Below, piece by piece: positions 44,185 through 56,210 of a stretch of 64,000 nucleotides of DNA. The notes beneath the pieces were generated by a model, which saw only the letters and a list, made by a program, of their open reading frames with translations, was not told where the DNA came from and searched no databases. Both the position numbers and the translations under genes were made by a program. Origin of the DNA: Cercis canadensis (taxonomy: Eukaryota > Streptophyta > Magnoliopsida > Fabales > Fabaceae). The DNA lies in the NCBI GenBank assembly GCA_003255065.1, contig QAOA01001289.1, positions 765,554 to 829,553 on the forward strand. Reading direction: 5' to 3'. Position 1 is the stretch's first letter. Every line of letters begins with the position of its first letter.

Positions 44185-45478
44185 TGTTGTGTAAAGCTAT
44201 AACACAAGTGTACGTTATTGTTCTCAAGTAATAAAGTGATGAATAGAGTATCGTCCCATAGAGACTATTGCTACTGAGTGCCAAAATTCAGTGTATTCTA
44301 ATTTTATCTAGACAATCAAGAATTAAATCAAGCAATAATTTAAAGACAAAAATATTAAAATAGGAGAAAATGAGGATGTGAAATATCTAAGGTTTTCGAT
44401 TTTACCATAGCTATTCCGAATTGTTATTCCTACTTCTTTAACCAATAACTATATTCTTTAATTACTAGCCAAGAACCCTAACCTATTCATTAGCCTTTTT
44501 CAAGGTCAAACAAAAATATTACTAAGTTATGAATCCACTATATTCTTACGTGAATTACGAATAACCTAGCAATTCATTTACTTCTTTGGTTCTCTTACCA
44601 GCTGCATAGATCATAAATGTATATTTCTATCCCTCATGGAATATATGTTCTTAATCCCTATGATCTAGAAATTACAAATTACTTTTCAATGTCATTCCAA
44701 TTATCTAATCAACTAAATTGATGGCCAGTCAAATAGAAGCATGAAGAATTGTGAAGAAGAAGACAATTATTAAAGATATTCTTGAATTAAATCAATAGAA
44801 AATTATAAATCATCATAGCTAAGCTACATCGTACCCCTAGAAAGTGAGTTTAGTTCATGACAGTAGATAAGAACATGATTACACAAAATTTATACATAAG
44901 TATAAGAGAAAAAGATAAGAAAAACTCTTAGAAGCTGATAATCAATGACGACATCGACTTCTTGGAGCTTGATCTTCCTTCTCTTCTTGGCTCTTGTGTA
45001 AAAACGTGTGGAACCCTAATTTAGTCTCTAAAAGTCCTATTTATAAGTCTTAGGAAGTTTAAAAGAAAAATGAAATAAAATAAAATAGAAATCCTAGTGA
45101 AAATAGGAAGTCTAGAAGTCAAATCCCGAGTTGACTCTCGTGGGTTGTGGCCTCGGGCTTGGGCCTGAATATTGGCTTTCGTGTTGGTGATGGGCACTAC
45201 AGCACTGAGAGCGGGGGCTACAGTGCCCAAGTCACTGCCTTGCCTTGCTTTTTCTTCACGAACATAGGGCTGTGGTGCTAACAATGCTGCCTCCATCCAC
45301 TTTTTCAAAAAAATCTCTCCTTTTTATACCAAATTACGCCTAAGTGACTTCCGAAGACTTCCAAATTAAAAACCTACAAAATAAACATTAAAACACATAA
45401 TTAAACATGAAACACCCTGGAACAAGCAATTTACAAGCTTGATTAATCCAAGATAAGTGGTATAAAACCGACTTATCA
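44185..45478 (-). repeat. 3' LTR of element E
   Basis: 1294 bp, from tgttgtgtaaagc to gacttatca in + coordinates. It aligns with 49960-51194 over its length except for about 75 bp near 44215-44290 that are missing from the other copy. Confidence 0.87.
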
Positions 45479-47119
45479 AATACCCCAAAACTTGAGATTT
45501 GCTAGTCCTCGAGCAAAACAAAGAATTAAACTAACAAAGTTAACCAAACTAAGAATCATGAGTGAAAACATAAATCTACTAACCAAATAGGTCTCAAAGA
45601 TAACAAATAATCATAGCTTAGAGAAAACCAACACATCAAGAATATGTAGAATTTCAATCCAAGTGAAAAATTCAGCTCAATTACAATTCCTTGAGTGTGT
45701 GTGTGTGTTTAGCTCTTTTCCCATAACCTCTTGCAACTCAAATAAGTTTATACCACCAAGCACATGCAAATTGATGACTTCTAAATGTATAATTTGGAGA
45801 ATACCATAGACTTGCTTTTCATGTCAATCTCCACTAATGTAGGCTACTCACAACATCAAAGATCAATAGGATTTCATTAAGCTTGTAATGTATGGCTAAA
45901 GTTAAGGTAGGATAATGGGTATCAATGAGGCTTAAATCACCTATAACATATAACCAATCTAAGACTACAAGCTCCAATTTTTCAAACTAGTCCCCCCAAA
46001 CTTATTTTCAACCTTTTTTTTTTTTTTTTTTTACTCATCATCCACTTTTGTTTCCTTTCTTTTTCAACTTCTTTGTGTGCTTCTTTTGCTTTCTTTTCTT
46101 TGATTAAAATGTCTACACCCACAAACTTATTTTATTATTTATGAACAAAGGGTATAGCATTCTAATTTATTTTTTCTTTTTCATTCAACTTTTGAATTTT
46201 TTTTTTTTTTGCTAAGCAAGGAAGCAACAAACTTCTTTTCTCAACTCCACCATCCTCCCAAATATCTCTTTAGCTCTAAGTATTTTTCCTTGTATGATCA
46301 CATGCTATAAGTAAAGGAAAAAAATTGGAAAAAATATTAAAGGCTAGGATAATTTGTGGGTGACAAAGAAAATGTTCAATTAGGCTCAATAAGGGATAAA
46401 ATATGCAAAGGCTGGCTTGAAAGGCTCAAACTATTAAAAATGGCCTAAATCAAGTCCCTAATGTTGTATAACCTAAGATTTCGCCTCAAATAGCAATCAC
46501 GCAAGTTCTAGAATTCTTTGAAGTTATATGGGGTACTAAGCATGCATAAACTTTCTCTAAATCAAGCAAAAAAAATATGTATCAAATAATCAGGGCTATG
46601 TGCTCAAAATATCAAGAAATCACGAGCTAAGTGAAAAATCACACAAGAATCAAGTATACACGTAAACTCAACATGCATAATTTTCTAGGAGCTATGAACG
46701 ATTAAAATCAATTCTATCACTGGCCCTAGGTTTCCAACTTCTAATTATCATTCAAAGCACTAAAAAAATATAAAGGCATAACAAAGATTTTCAACAATTT
46801 CCACCCCGAAACTTAAGAATAACATTGTCCTCAATGTTAAGCAAATTAAAAGAGAAAGTATAGAAAACTCCCCTAGATAAGAAGTAAATCAATGTTCGGT
46901 TGGAATGAGAATGAATGCTGAAAGTTTGGCCTCTTCTGCACATGAAGCTTTTTTTTTTTGGTTAGGCACTGCAATGCTGGGATCCAGCGCTACACCGCCA
47001 GATGTGCTGTCCAATTTCGCAAATTTCTATTTTTTCTGCACTTTTTAACACCTTGGACCCCCAAACTTGAGCGCACACTTGAAATTTAACAAAACTAGAG
47101 AAAAATTAAACTTAACAAT
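45479..47119 (-). other. 3' untranslated interior of element E
   Basis: Begins next to the LTR with a minus-strand tract (aagttttggggtatt) that is the likely polypurine tract. The rest is AT-rich with long T-runs (46015-46032, 46197-46212) and no recognised coding. In autonomous Athila elements this region would hold an env-like or ORF1 frame; none is readable here. Confidence 0.6.
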
Positions 47120-48500
47120 CTAACTAGAGACATAAGAAAAATCTAAGAAATTAAACAAAACAAAACAAAAGGTAAGGTATAAAAAATGGGTTGTCTCCCA
47201 AAAAGCTCTTGGTTTATAAGTCTTAGCCAGACTTTCTAGAGATTCTTCAACTGGGGTCAAAGAAGGTGGTGGAAGACTACTGGAACTTTGCTCCACCATC
47301 ACTAGGAGCCTTAGGTTATTGGCCTTGCTCCTTTAATCTCCAAATCTCATTTCTGTCTCCAAAGGAAGAAGACTTTCTGAGGTGCTCCAAAAAGATTTTT
47401 TTGAAGGAGGGCTTCTTCTTCTTCCTTTTCTTAGAAGGGTCAGCTCTAGGCAAGGGCCCTACCACTCGCTTTGTGGGGAGTTTCTTATCTTGGACCTCTA
47501 AATTAGGTGGCTTTTCCATATTAGACTTACCCTAAATGTGAGCTTCAATTAGGTTTTTTAGGGAAGTTACTTGAGTTACTTTAGTGGTGCTTTGATCTAT
47601 GATCTCAATCTTAAAGCACATATTCACTTCATCTGGATGCTTTATTTCCTTGAAGACTTTGAAGGATACTTGATCACCTTGCACTTTCAAAATGAGTTTC
47701 CCTTTCTGCACATCAATGAGGGCTTTTCCAGTTGCTGAGAATGGACGACCAAGAATGATAGGAATTTCTTGGTCCTCTTCCATCTCAAGCACATTGAAGT
47801 TCGCTGGGAAGATGAACTTGTCCACTTTTACCAATATATCCTCAAGGATTCCTCTTGGATACTTGACTAATATATCTGCCAATGTCAAGGAGATGGATGT
47901 TGGTTTTACTTTTCCTATACCTAATTTCTTGAAAGCAAAAAGAAGCATAAGGTTAATACTAGCACCAAGATCACAAAGTGCCTTACCAAAAGATAAATTG
48001 CCAATAGTGCAAGGAATATTAAAACTCCCTAGATTTGTTAATTTTAGAGGCAATTTCTTTTGTAAGATTGCACTACACTCCTTAGTAAGTGTCACATTCT
48101 CAAGATCCCCTAGCCTTTTCTTGTTGATGAGAATCTCCTTCATGAACTTGACATAACTAGGCATTTGTGCCAAGGCCTCCGCAAAAGGAATATTTATGTG
48201 GAGCTTCTTGAACACCTTAAGGAACTTAGAGAATTGTTTGTCCAAATTTTGCTTTTGAAACCACTGAGGAAATAGGACTCGGGGCTTGTATGGTGGAGGA
48301 TTATCAGGAAAAAGTATGGACTTGGGCTTCTTCACCCCTCCTTTTGGAACTTTATCAGTCGGTATAGCAGCTTCTTCTTTTGCTTCAGGGTCTTTCTTTA
48401 CCATTAGAGCTTTCTTCTCAGGTTTTTCTACCACTTTGCCATTCTGAAGAGTTATGACATTGACGTGCTCTTTGAGATTTGTTTTAGTATTATTGAGCAA
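47120..48500 (-). pseudogene. Athila-like aspartic protease and pol C-terminal remnant (element E)
   Basis: An open frame of 322 codons (47532-48500) reads PYKPRVLFPQWFQKQ, FAEALAQMPSYVKFMKEIL, LKLTNLGSFNIPCTIGNL, ALCDLGASINLM and IPIILGRPF. This is the retropepsin fold as found in Athila pol, with the active site written DLGA, which is usual for this plant group. The frame goes on past a stop (47529) into a lysine-rich stretch ending at 47316. It then gives way at about 47190-47250 to the short tail (KSFLGDNP-like) that ends Athila pol genes. RT, RNase H and integrase are therefore deleted between the protease and the last codons of pol. Confidence 0.8.
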
Positions 48501-49720
48501 TGTGCCTTGATCTCTAGAAGAGAGTATATTAAAAATCTACCTAACCTGCACTTCTAAGTTATGGATGGAAGCCACTTAGTTTTGTAGTGTGGTGTCTGCC
48601 CTTGTCATGAATTGAGCGGTGTTTAATGTCAACTGAGCAAGGGCATTTTCTAGTGAAGCTTTAGGTGGTGGTGGTTGAGCTTGCATTTGAGGTTGGAATT
48701 TGGATGGGTTAGCCACATTCTGAAAGTTCTTCCAGGAGAAATTAGGGTGATTTTTCCATCCCTGATTGTAAGTGTTGGAGTATGGTGCACCTTGCCTGTT
48801 GGAATTCCCTACAAATTGTGCATCGTAAAAAATTTGGGGCATATTGGAGTTCATAACTGGACAATTTACACTAGAGTGTTCTCCATGACAAACTTCACAT
48901 GAGGCTCGAGGACTGTGAATGGCATAGGCTATCAAAGTGCCCAATTGTTTTGCAATAGAATCCATCTTACCATTAAGGGCTGTGATGGGATCAACTACAT
49001 ACATCCTGTAGGCTTTCTTAGGAGGACCTCTTTTAGAAGGCCATTGGCGTGCATTTGCCGCCATTTGGTTAAGTAACTTGGATGCCTCTTCATCAATTTT
49101 CTCCATTAATGATCCACTTGTTGCAGCATCAAGTAGGGTTTTAGTGGACCCATTCAAACCATTGTAAAAAGTTTGAATTTGTAGCCACTCCAGTAAACCA
49201 TGATGTGGGCATTTCCTTAGTAAGCCCTTGAAATGCTCCTAAGCTTTGTACAATCCTTTCATGTCATATTGCACAAAGGTGTTGATATCATTGCACATCT
49301 TGGCGGTTTTTGTTAGTGGGAAAAATCTTACCAGGAATTGCTTAGTCATCTCCTTCCATGTACTAATTGAATCCAGTGATAAAGAGTACAACTAGTTCCT
49401 TACCTCTTCCTTCAATGAAAAAGGGAACATGCGTTATCTAATGGTGTTGCCAATGATGCCATTGTATTTGAAAGTGTCACAGATTTCCAGAAATTCGCCT
49501 AGGTGCACATTTGAATCTTCAGTTGCTAACCCTCCAAACTGGTTGGCTTGCATCATTTATATTACACTAGCCTTGATTTCAAACTGGTTGGCTTGAATTG
49601 TTAGCCTATTAATCCCTAAAATCGAGCTGGCCCCTTGGGAACCCCATAGTCCTTTAATGCTTTTCGAGCCACCACTCGTACCACCACTGGCTCTCTCTTT
49701 TGCTTGGCGTATTCCATAGT
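48501..49720 (-). pseudogene. gag: Athila-like gag (element E), several stops
   Basis: Same frame as the protease. From the 5' side: FLEICDTFKYNG and SISTWKEMTKQFLVRFFP of the Retrotrans_gag capsid domain, then LLRKCPHHGLLEWLQIQTFY. A zinc knuckle CEVCHGEHSSVNC (C-x2-C-x3-H-x4-C) and PYSNTYNQGWKNHPNFSWKN follow. In-frame stops occur near 49437, 49390, 49240, 48575 and 48540. At least one (49240) stands where family members have Trp. The longest open piece is 48576-49157, whose first codon is not a true start. Confidence 0.82.
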
Positions 49721-49935
49721 GATCTAAGATGGTTTAGTGATGTTTCATCTAACCCTTCATTTTTTCTTACAAGTCTTCTTGATTTAAGAATCCAAAGGTA
49801 GTAGATTACCGTACCTGGCATTTCTCATACACTAGAGAGAATTCCTGAAAAACAAAGAGCACAAGAGTAAAACTAAAAAATAAAGATCTAGACTAAAATT
49901 AGACTACCTTAGTATTGATATTAATAGACACACAG

Positions 49936-49953
49936 TTCCCGGCAACGGCACCA
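49936..49953 (-). promoter_or_regulatory. Primer-binding site of element E, tRNA-Asp type
   Basis: On the + strand ttcccggcaacggcacca differs at two positions from the tRNA-Asp 3' end that is matched perfectly in element F. It lies 6 bp from the LTR. Confidence 0.8.
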
Positions 49954-49959
49954 AAAACT

Positions 49960-51194
49960 CGTTGTGTAAAACTCCAACGCAAGTGTACGTTATCGGGTGT
50001 ATTCTAATTTTATATAGACAATCAAGCAATAATTTAAAGACAAAAATATTAAAACAGGAGAAAATGCGGATGAGAAATATCTAGGGTTTCCGATTTCACC
50101 ATAACTATTCCGAATTGTTATTCCTACTTATTTAACCAAGAACTGTCTTCTTTAATTACTAGCCAAGAACCCTAACCTATTCATTATCCTTTCCCATGGT
50201 CAAATGGAAATATTACCAAGTTATGAATCCACTATATTCCTATGTGAATTACAAATAACTTAGCAATTCATTTAATTCTTTGGTTCCCTTAACAACTACA
50301 TAGATCATAAATGTATATTCCTATCTCTTATGGAATCTATGTTCTTAGTCCCTATGATCTTGAATTACAAATTATCTCCCAGTGTCATTGCAATTATCTA
50401 ATCAACTAAATTGGTAGCCAGTCAAATAGAAGCATGGAGAATTGAGAAGAAGAAGACAATTATTAAAGATATTCTTGGATTAAATCAATAGGAAATTACA
50501 AATTATCCTAGCTAGGCTATATTGTAGCCCTAAAAAGTGAGTTTCGCTTATGACAATAGATAAGAACATGATTACATAGAATTTAGACATAAGTATAAGA
50601 GAAAAAAAATGAGAAAAACTCTTAGAAGCTGAGAATCAATGACGAAATCCACTTCCTGGAGCTTGATCTTCCTTCTCTTCTTGTCTCTTGTGTAAAAACT
50701 TGTGGAACCCTAATTTAGTCTCTAAAAGTCCTATTTATAAGTCCTAGGAAGTTTAAAAGAAAAATAAAATAAAATAAAATAGAAATCCTAGTAAAAATAA
50801 GAAGTCTGGAAATCAAATCCCGAGTTAACTCTCGGAGGCTGCGGCCTCCAGCTCGCTGCTTGAATATTGGCTTTCATGTTGGTGACGGGCACTACGGCTT
50901 TGTCAGTGGGGGCTGCAGTACCCAAGTCACTGCCTTGCCTTGCTTTTTCTTCACAAACAGAGGGTTGTGGTGCTAGCAATGGCGGCTGTGGCGTTGAAGC
51001 TGCTGCCTCTATCCACTTTTTCCAAAAATCTCTCCTTTTTACACTAAATTACGCCTAAGTGACTTCTAAAGAATTCTAAATTAAAAATCTACAAAAGAAA
51101 CATTAAAACATATAGATTAAACATGAAACACCCTAGAATAAGCAATTAACAAGCTTGATTAATACAAAATAAGCGGTATAAAATTGACTTATCA
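49960..51194 (-). repeat. 5' LTR of element E
   Basis: About 1235 bp, from gttgtgtaaaactcc to gacttatca in + coordinates. A deletion of about 75 bp relative to the 3' LTR joins cgttatcg to ggtgtattc. The duplication CAAAG follows. Confidence 0.86.
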
Positions 51195-52155
51195 CAAAGT
51201 AACTCATAAAAGAGCTGAAAACGATGCAAGACAAGGATGTTAAAGAAGCTTTAACACAATTCCCAATCAACCCTCAAAAATGCATCAGGGGCAGCAATAA
51301 AACACAAGACAAATAGTCCCAAAACAGCACCCAAAGTAGGCAAAACAATGTCGAAAAGAATCTCATGACAAAGCAGAAAGCAGGGCCAACTTTAGACAAG
51401 CACTGGGAATGCATCCTAAGGAATTTTAATCTGAAATTTTTATATAACATAAATACATGTCTCCTAGTTCCAATTGGATAAAAATTATTCAAAACGGAGC
51501 TCTAATGCTCAAATTAGACACAAAAAAATGAACACTATCAAATACATGACTGCAGTGACAGTGTAAAAATAAACAGACACATTCAAATTAAAACTGTGAA
51601 CAAGGAAGACATGCATAAACAAATAGAAGATACATATCTTATGGTTCTACCAAAATAAGAATCATACAAAACGAGCTCTAATGTTCAAATTAGACACAAA
51701 AGACTGAACACTGTCAGTGTTGGATTACAAGCCTGAAAATGGTCTATAGAAGCACATTAATGCATTACAAAGACCAATTCATTTGTAACAACCCCATAAT
51801 TAAACCAGAAATATTATTCCAAACAACCCTTACCCAGCCTTGAGCAGCAACCCCGAACTACCCTAAAACCAATCAAATCAGCAAAGGTAATAATAACAAA
51901 ACAATCCCCTATCCTACCTTGGAACAGCCACCATTTAGATAACCAAATAGAGCAAGGATAGTCCCAAGTAGACAGGTCATGAATGAGCTTATCTACCAAG
52001 TGATGCAGAGCATAAACTCAATATTAATTAAGAGCAAGAAAAAGTTCAGCATGAGCATCCAAAGAAAATGAAAGTTCATCACTTATTGATGTAAGAAATA
52101 AAACTCCATTCAAATTTGAAATTTCCATCTCTTCTCCATTTTTATATACGATTCA
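51195..52155 (-). repeat. 5' LTR of element B, segment 3
   Basis: Continues B's LTR after element E: caaagtaactcataaaagag parallels 11766-11790. Later blocks (ccatttagataac, catgaatgagcttatctacc) match 12470-12545. It ends with ATTCA (52151-52155), the duplication flanking element F. Confidence 0.84.
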
Positions 52156-53597
52156 TGATGTTTACTTTTATGAACTTGTATTCAATCGTAACAAAGCTAT
52201 AATCACTTTAGGCAAGTATACCTATCGTTTTGTAGAATAGCTTGATTGAGTACGGATGTCGATCCCACGAGGAACTATAGCTATTAGTAATAATCCTTTT
52301 TCTATTATCTAATCTCAGAAATTCGGGTTGATAAATGACTAACTAATCTAAAATTATATAAACAAGATAATAAAACAATAACAAAGAATTTGATAGATTT
52401 ATCAATCGAAGGATAGGTCTAAATGAGAATCCCCCAAGGGCAAGCATTGCACTATCATCTTTAACTCAGTGGGCACCAATACTTTACTTAGACTGATGGA
52501 ATCCCTAAATTATGTCTTAATCTTTCTCAAGCAATAAGACATCTATTCCTAGGTTGATTGACTGAAATCTCTTCCTAATCAAAACCCCTAAGAAAACATT
52601 AGTTTGTGTTTTATAGATTCCCTTAGTACATTGACTCAAATCAGAGGACTTATGTGAATCCTATCTCTAGTGATCCCAAGCAAATCTCATTGTCTACAAG
52701 TGATCTTATCCAAATTACAATTTCTCAATCTATAAAATGGAATCTGGTGCTAAATCAATGGCTAGCAACATCAACTCAACACAAATAAGAATCATAGACA
52801 ATTCCAAGAATTAAAGATGTATTCCCATTGAATCAAAAGAATCAGAATACAAATGTATTTCTAGGGTTCATCCTATCTAAATCTTTACAAGTAAGTTATG
52901 ATAAAATCTAATCAAAATAATACCGAGAAGACAAGATGGAATCAGATGAAAACTCATTCTCATGAAGTTCTTGCAATGGGTTGATCTTCCATCCTCTAGG
53001 GTTGGACTCCCGCCTCTAGCTCTGAATCGTGTCTTTGAATGTCCAAAAGACGGAGCTCCTTTCTCTTTATCTTTTATGCCCATATATACAGCTCTAAATG
53101 TAGGATTTCACCTTGCAGAAGCTCGAACACGGCCTAGACACGGCCGTGTTCACTTAAGATGGCTGGTCGTGTTACTTGAAATATTTCTCTGGACCTCGGA
53201 CACGGCCCGAAACACGGCCGTGTCTCTACAACAGAGGGCGTGTTCCTCCTCTAGGTTGTCTCTGGACTGAGGACACGGCATCAACACGAGCGTGTTCTTC
53301 ATTGACCCTGACCGTGTTCCTCAGGAAACTGGAGAAGAGATTACTTTTATGCTAGACACGGGTGTGGACACGGCCATGTCACAGTCGTGTTCCCTGTCTG
53401 GACTTTGAATTCTTCTAATTTCTCTGCTCTTTTGCTCTAGAAATCCTTAAAACTCTTCCTTTTACTCAATCAACCCAAGAAACACCTGAAAACACAAATA
53501 AATGAGTTAAGTGTCATGTTTAATGCGAATTTGCTCAAATCCAAGTAGGAATCCATTGATAAAACATTGAACTTAAAGGTCTAATAAGCACATATCA
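52156..53597 (-). repeat. 3' LTR of element F
   Basis: 1442 bp, tgatgtttac to cacatatca in + coordinates, matching 59319-60773. It contains two perfect CACGGCCGTG palindromes (53139-53148, 53213-53222) and many half-sites between 53120 and 53400. Confidence 0.9.
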
Positions 53598-54635
53598 AAT
53601 ACCCCCATACTTAAGTTATTGCTTGTCCTCAAGCAATTTGAATCAGACAAGTCTCTAAGAAGTTGTACCCCTGGGAAAACAGTTAAGTTCAAAGAAGTTT
53701 ATGCTATGTATCTTACCCTCAATAGCTGCATTACTCAGTCCCGATAAAGAGCTCATGAACCCAGTTAATTGAACTACAGAATTGTCTTAGCTCACCCCTG
53801 TGTCTGAATAGAATTACCCTGCTTATTACTAAGTTCTAATCATAGACAGAAAAATAAATACATAATGCCAAGAACTCAAGTACTACTATTTTTCTTTTCT
53901 TGCATAGTTGGGGGTTCTAGGATGTCGTGTCTGGTTATTGCCTGTGACCCACATTCAACTAGTTATGCTTTTATGGCATACTCATATTCTTCTCTAGTTT
54001 CAGGCACAAAAGGTAGAGGAACAGAGCCCCACTATGCTCAAGCTACTCAATTATCTCAAAATATCAAATAATTTTATTTTTTTTAGACAAGAATGAAAAC
54101 ACAGGGAATTATCCATATCAGACATTCAGGGCTAACTACTACAAGGGTGTATTTCAATGTCCCAAATCCACTGAACCTAAGTGGTTACCTCATAATGCAG
54201 CTAGCTAAAAGGCAAAATACTAAGCAACATACTCAGACACAGCATGGAAAGAATAAAATTCCCCAGGAAGATCACTTCGAGAGCACATGATCCTAGTTCG
54301 AATTACTTCAGACATATACATCTTGTTTAGTTCATGCATCATAGTCAAACATTCCATGTTCAAGCATAGATATACCCCCCAACACTTAAGTAATACATTG
54401 TCCACAATGTATGAAAAGTGAAATTTAAAAGGACAGATACTCCCTGAGTGAAGAGGTTCTTGACGTTCTGAACAAGTGAGGGTGAAATCCCAGTAAGATA
54501 GAAGGTGAGACTGCAAAGGAAAGGATACACTAGAAAGAGGGTGAAACAGTCAAGAACAATTAAATTTACTGAAATATTAAACTATTAAAATTCATGCCAA
54601 AAAGAAAGTATCAAAAAGAAATAAAGAAAAATAGA
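53598..54635 (-). other. 3' untranslated interior of element F
   Basis: Next to the LTR is the minus-strand tract aagtatgggggtatt, a likely polypurine tract. No recognised coding up to the end of the ORF-1-like frame; short frames here have no known domain. Confidence 0.6.
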
Positions 54636-56210
54636 CTAATCCCTAGGTGGTTCTCCAGAATGCTCAGGGTGTGATGTAGAAGGCAAGTCAGGCGGCTGAG
54701 CAGACGGAGACTCTGGAGGTGGTGGTGGTGGTGGTGGTGCTCGGGAGGTAGTGCATGGAGGATGGGTCGGTTGGACCGAGGGGGTTGGGTCCAAATCATC
54801 CTCTGGATCCTGGAAGCGAGGTGACATGGGTGGCGACGGAGGTTGGATGCCCATGCGCTGGCTCTGCATTTGTAAGGTGACCTCGACCCATCGGTGATGT
54901 GCTCGGGTGTAGGCCATCCATAGGAGCTGGTCGTTGTGCATCTGGCGGTGGTTCACGATGAGGCGGTTGAGCCGGGCTCGTGTCCCATCGATCTCCACCT
55001 CGATACGACTCAGCTGTCGCTCGATCGGTGTAGGTTTGTGATCCTCCTCTTTTGGTGATGTGAAAGGGACCTCGGGGAATGGTTATGATGAGGATGGAGG
55101 GGCTGTTGTGCTGGGGTTTATTGTAGGCGGCGGCTGTGGTGGACTGGCGGTCGGCGCATCAGGTCGGGGCTCCTCGGTGGCATCTGTGGAGGGTTGCTCC
55201 GCTGGTGGTGCCTCAGGCACTGCTCGTGGCGGAGCGCCGACAATAGATAGGTAGGTGCCCTGAGTGTCGGAGTGGCGCTCGACCATACCCATGGCTCGTA
55301 GGGTGTCCATCCCTAAAGGCAGTGGTCGACAGGCAACAGTAAGAGTGGACTCTTCACTTAGAATATCCAGGTTTCAAGCCAGATGAGTGATCACAGATCC
55401 CCCACCGATAGCGCCAAAGTTCCCCCTTTGGAGATAACCTCTGATGAGCTGACTGAAGGCGTATCCCAGGTGGCAATGTTGCTGCTCGTGGATACTCCTC
55501 AAGTAGAACATGTCTCTCTTGCTCACCACGCCAGTGCTCTCTCGCCTCGTGGTCAATGAATGCACTAAGAGCTTATGTATGAAGCGGAGGGCTGGTGAGC
55601 TAAGGGTGGAGGCCTTAGACCTCGTGGCCTGGTATGCAGCCTCAGTGCTGATGGAGCGCTAGTAATCTGCAGGCTCTGTGGATGGTGAGTGCCAGTCCAA
55701 GGTGCAGGAGTCTGGGATAGACCCCTGCTCGGCTAGGCCTGCTGCCTCAGTGAACTCGGAGAGACTCATGCTCTGCATGAATGAGCCGAGGTGGAAGCGG
55801 ATGGTGTCTAGCTCTTCCCAAGTGGAGTGGGAGTCGGTGAAAGTGGCATTGATCTCCACTGTGGCGAGAAACTCTAGAGTGAGCTCTCGGTATGCCGGCT
55901 CTCGGATCTCGAAGATGCTGCTCCAGTGGCCGGAACTGAGCAGATGGCGCACCTCCTGATCCAGGCTCAGCTCCTGTAGCATGGACCACTCGGGGTATCG
56001 GCTAGGTTCGAATGGCTTCGCTGAAAGTTTGGCTAGCCGCTCTTGGTGCTCAGCCCCTTGGAATCTAAGGAAGGGATGAACTGCAGTATTGACGGCCCCT
56101 GATCGTCTCCTCTTGGCAGGTGGAGAAGGTTACTCTTGAGGGGTCGGGCGGTGCTTCCTTGGTTGCAGCTTCTCACGGCGCTGCTGCGACTCATCGGTGC
56201 GCTTAGTCAT
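54636..56210 (-). pseudogene. ATHILA ORF-1-like (env-position) gene, 525 codons, four stops
   Basis: One reading frame from ATG 56210 to the stop at 54636. It starts MTKRTDESQQRREK and PPAKRRRSG, a basic, possibly nuclear-targeting start. Then come SIFEIREPAYRELTLEFLATV, IRFHLGSFMQSMSLSEFTEAAGL, HSLTTRRESTGVVSKRDMFYL and GYAFSQLIRGYL. These are the conserved blocks of the plant ATHILA ORF-1 family, which sits where env lies in autonomous Athila elements. The C-terminal part is proline-rich (eight consecutive Pro coded by a GGT-type run at 54717-54738) with LQMQSQRMGIQPP. In-frame stops fall near 56130, 55659, 55374 and 55083; no frameshift was needed. No signal peptide or membrane segment was seen. 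The role of this protein family is unknown. Confidence 0.72.

Larger units (their letters stand above)
44185..51194 (-). mobile_element. Athila-like Ty3/gypsy element E, non-autonomous, TSD CAAAG
   Basis: A 7010-bp element on the minus strand with two LTRs, a tRNA-Asp primer-binding site and a decayed gag-protease frame. It has no RT, RNase H or integrase. Perfect CAAAG duplications flank it (44180-44184 and 51195-51199). Minus-strand LTR termini are TGATAAGTC and ...TACACAACA. LTR-LTR divergence looks near 10 per cent over a 310-bp stretch compared by eye, so it is older than element F. Confidence 0.88.

Noticed and set aside
52962-53270. Open frame of 102 codons repeated at 60141-60446
   Set aside because: It lies inside the two LTRs of element F, so it is repeated only because the LTR is. 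It resembles no known protein and is broken up by the palindrome region.
54611-54799. Minus-strand frame with a run of His residues (HHHHHH)
   Set aside because: It is the out-of-frame reading of the proline run in the ORF-1-like gene, produced by the GGT-type microsatellite at 54717-54738.
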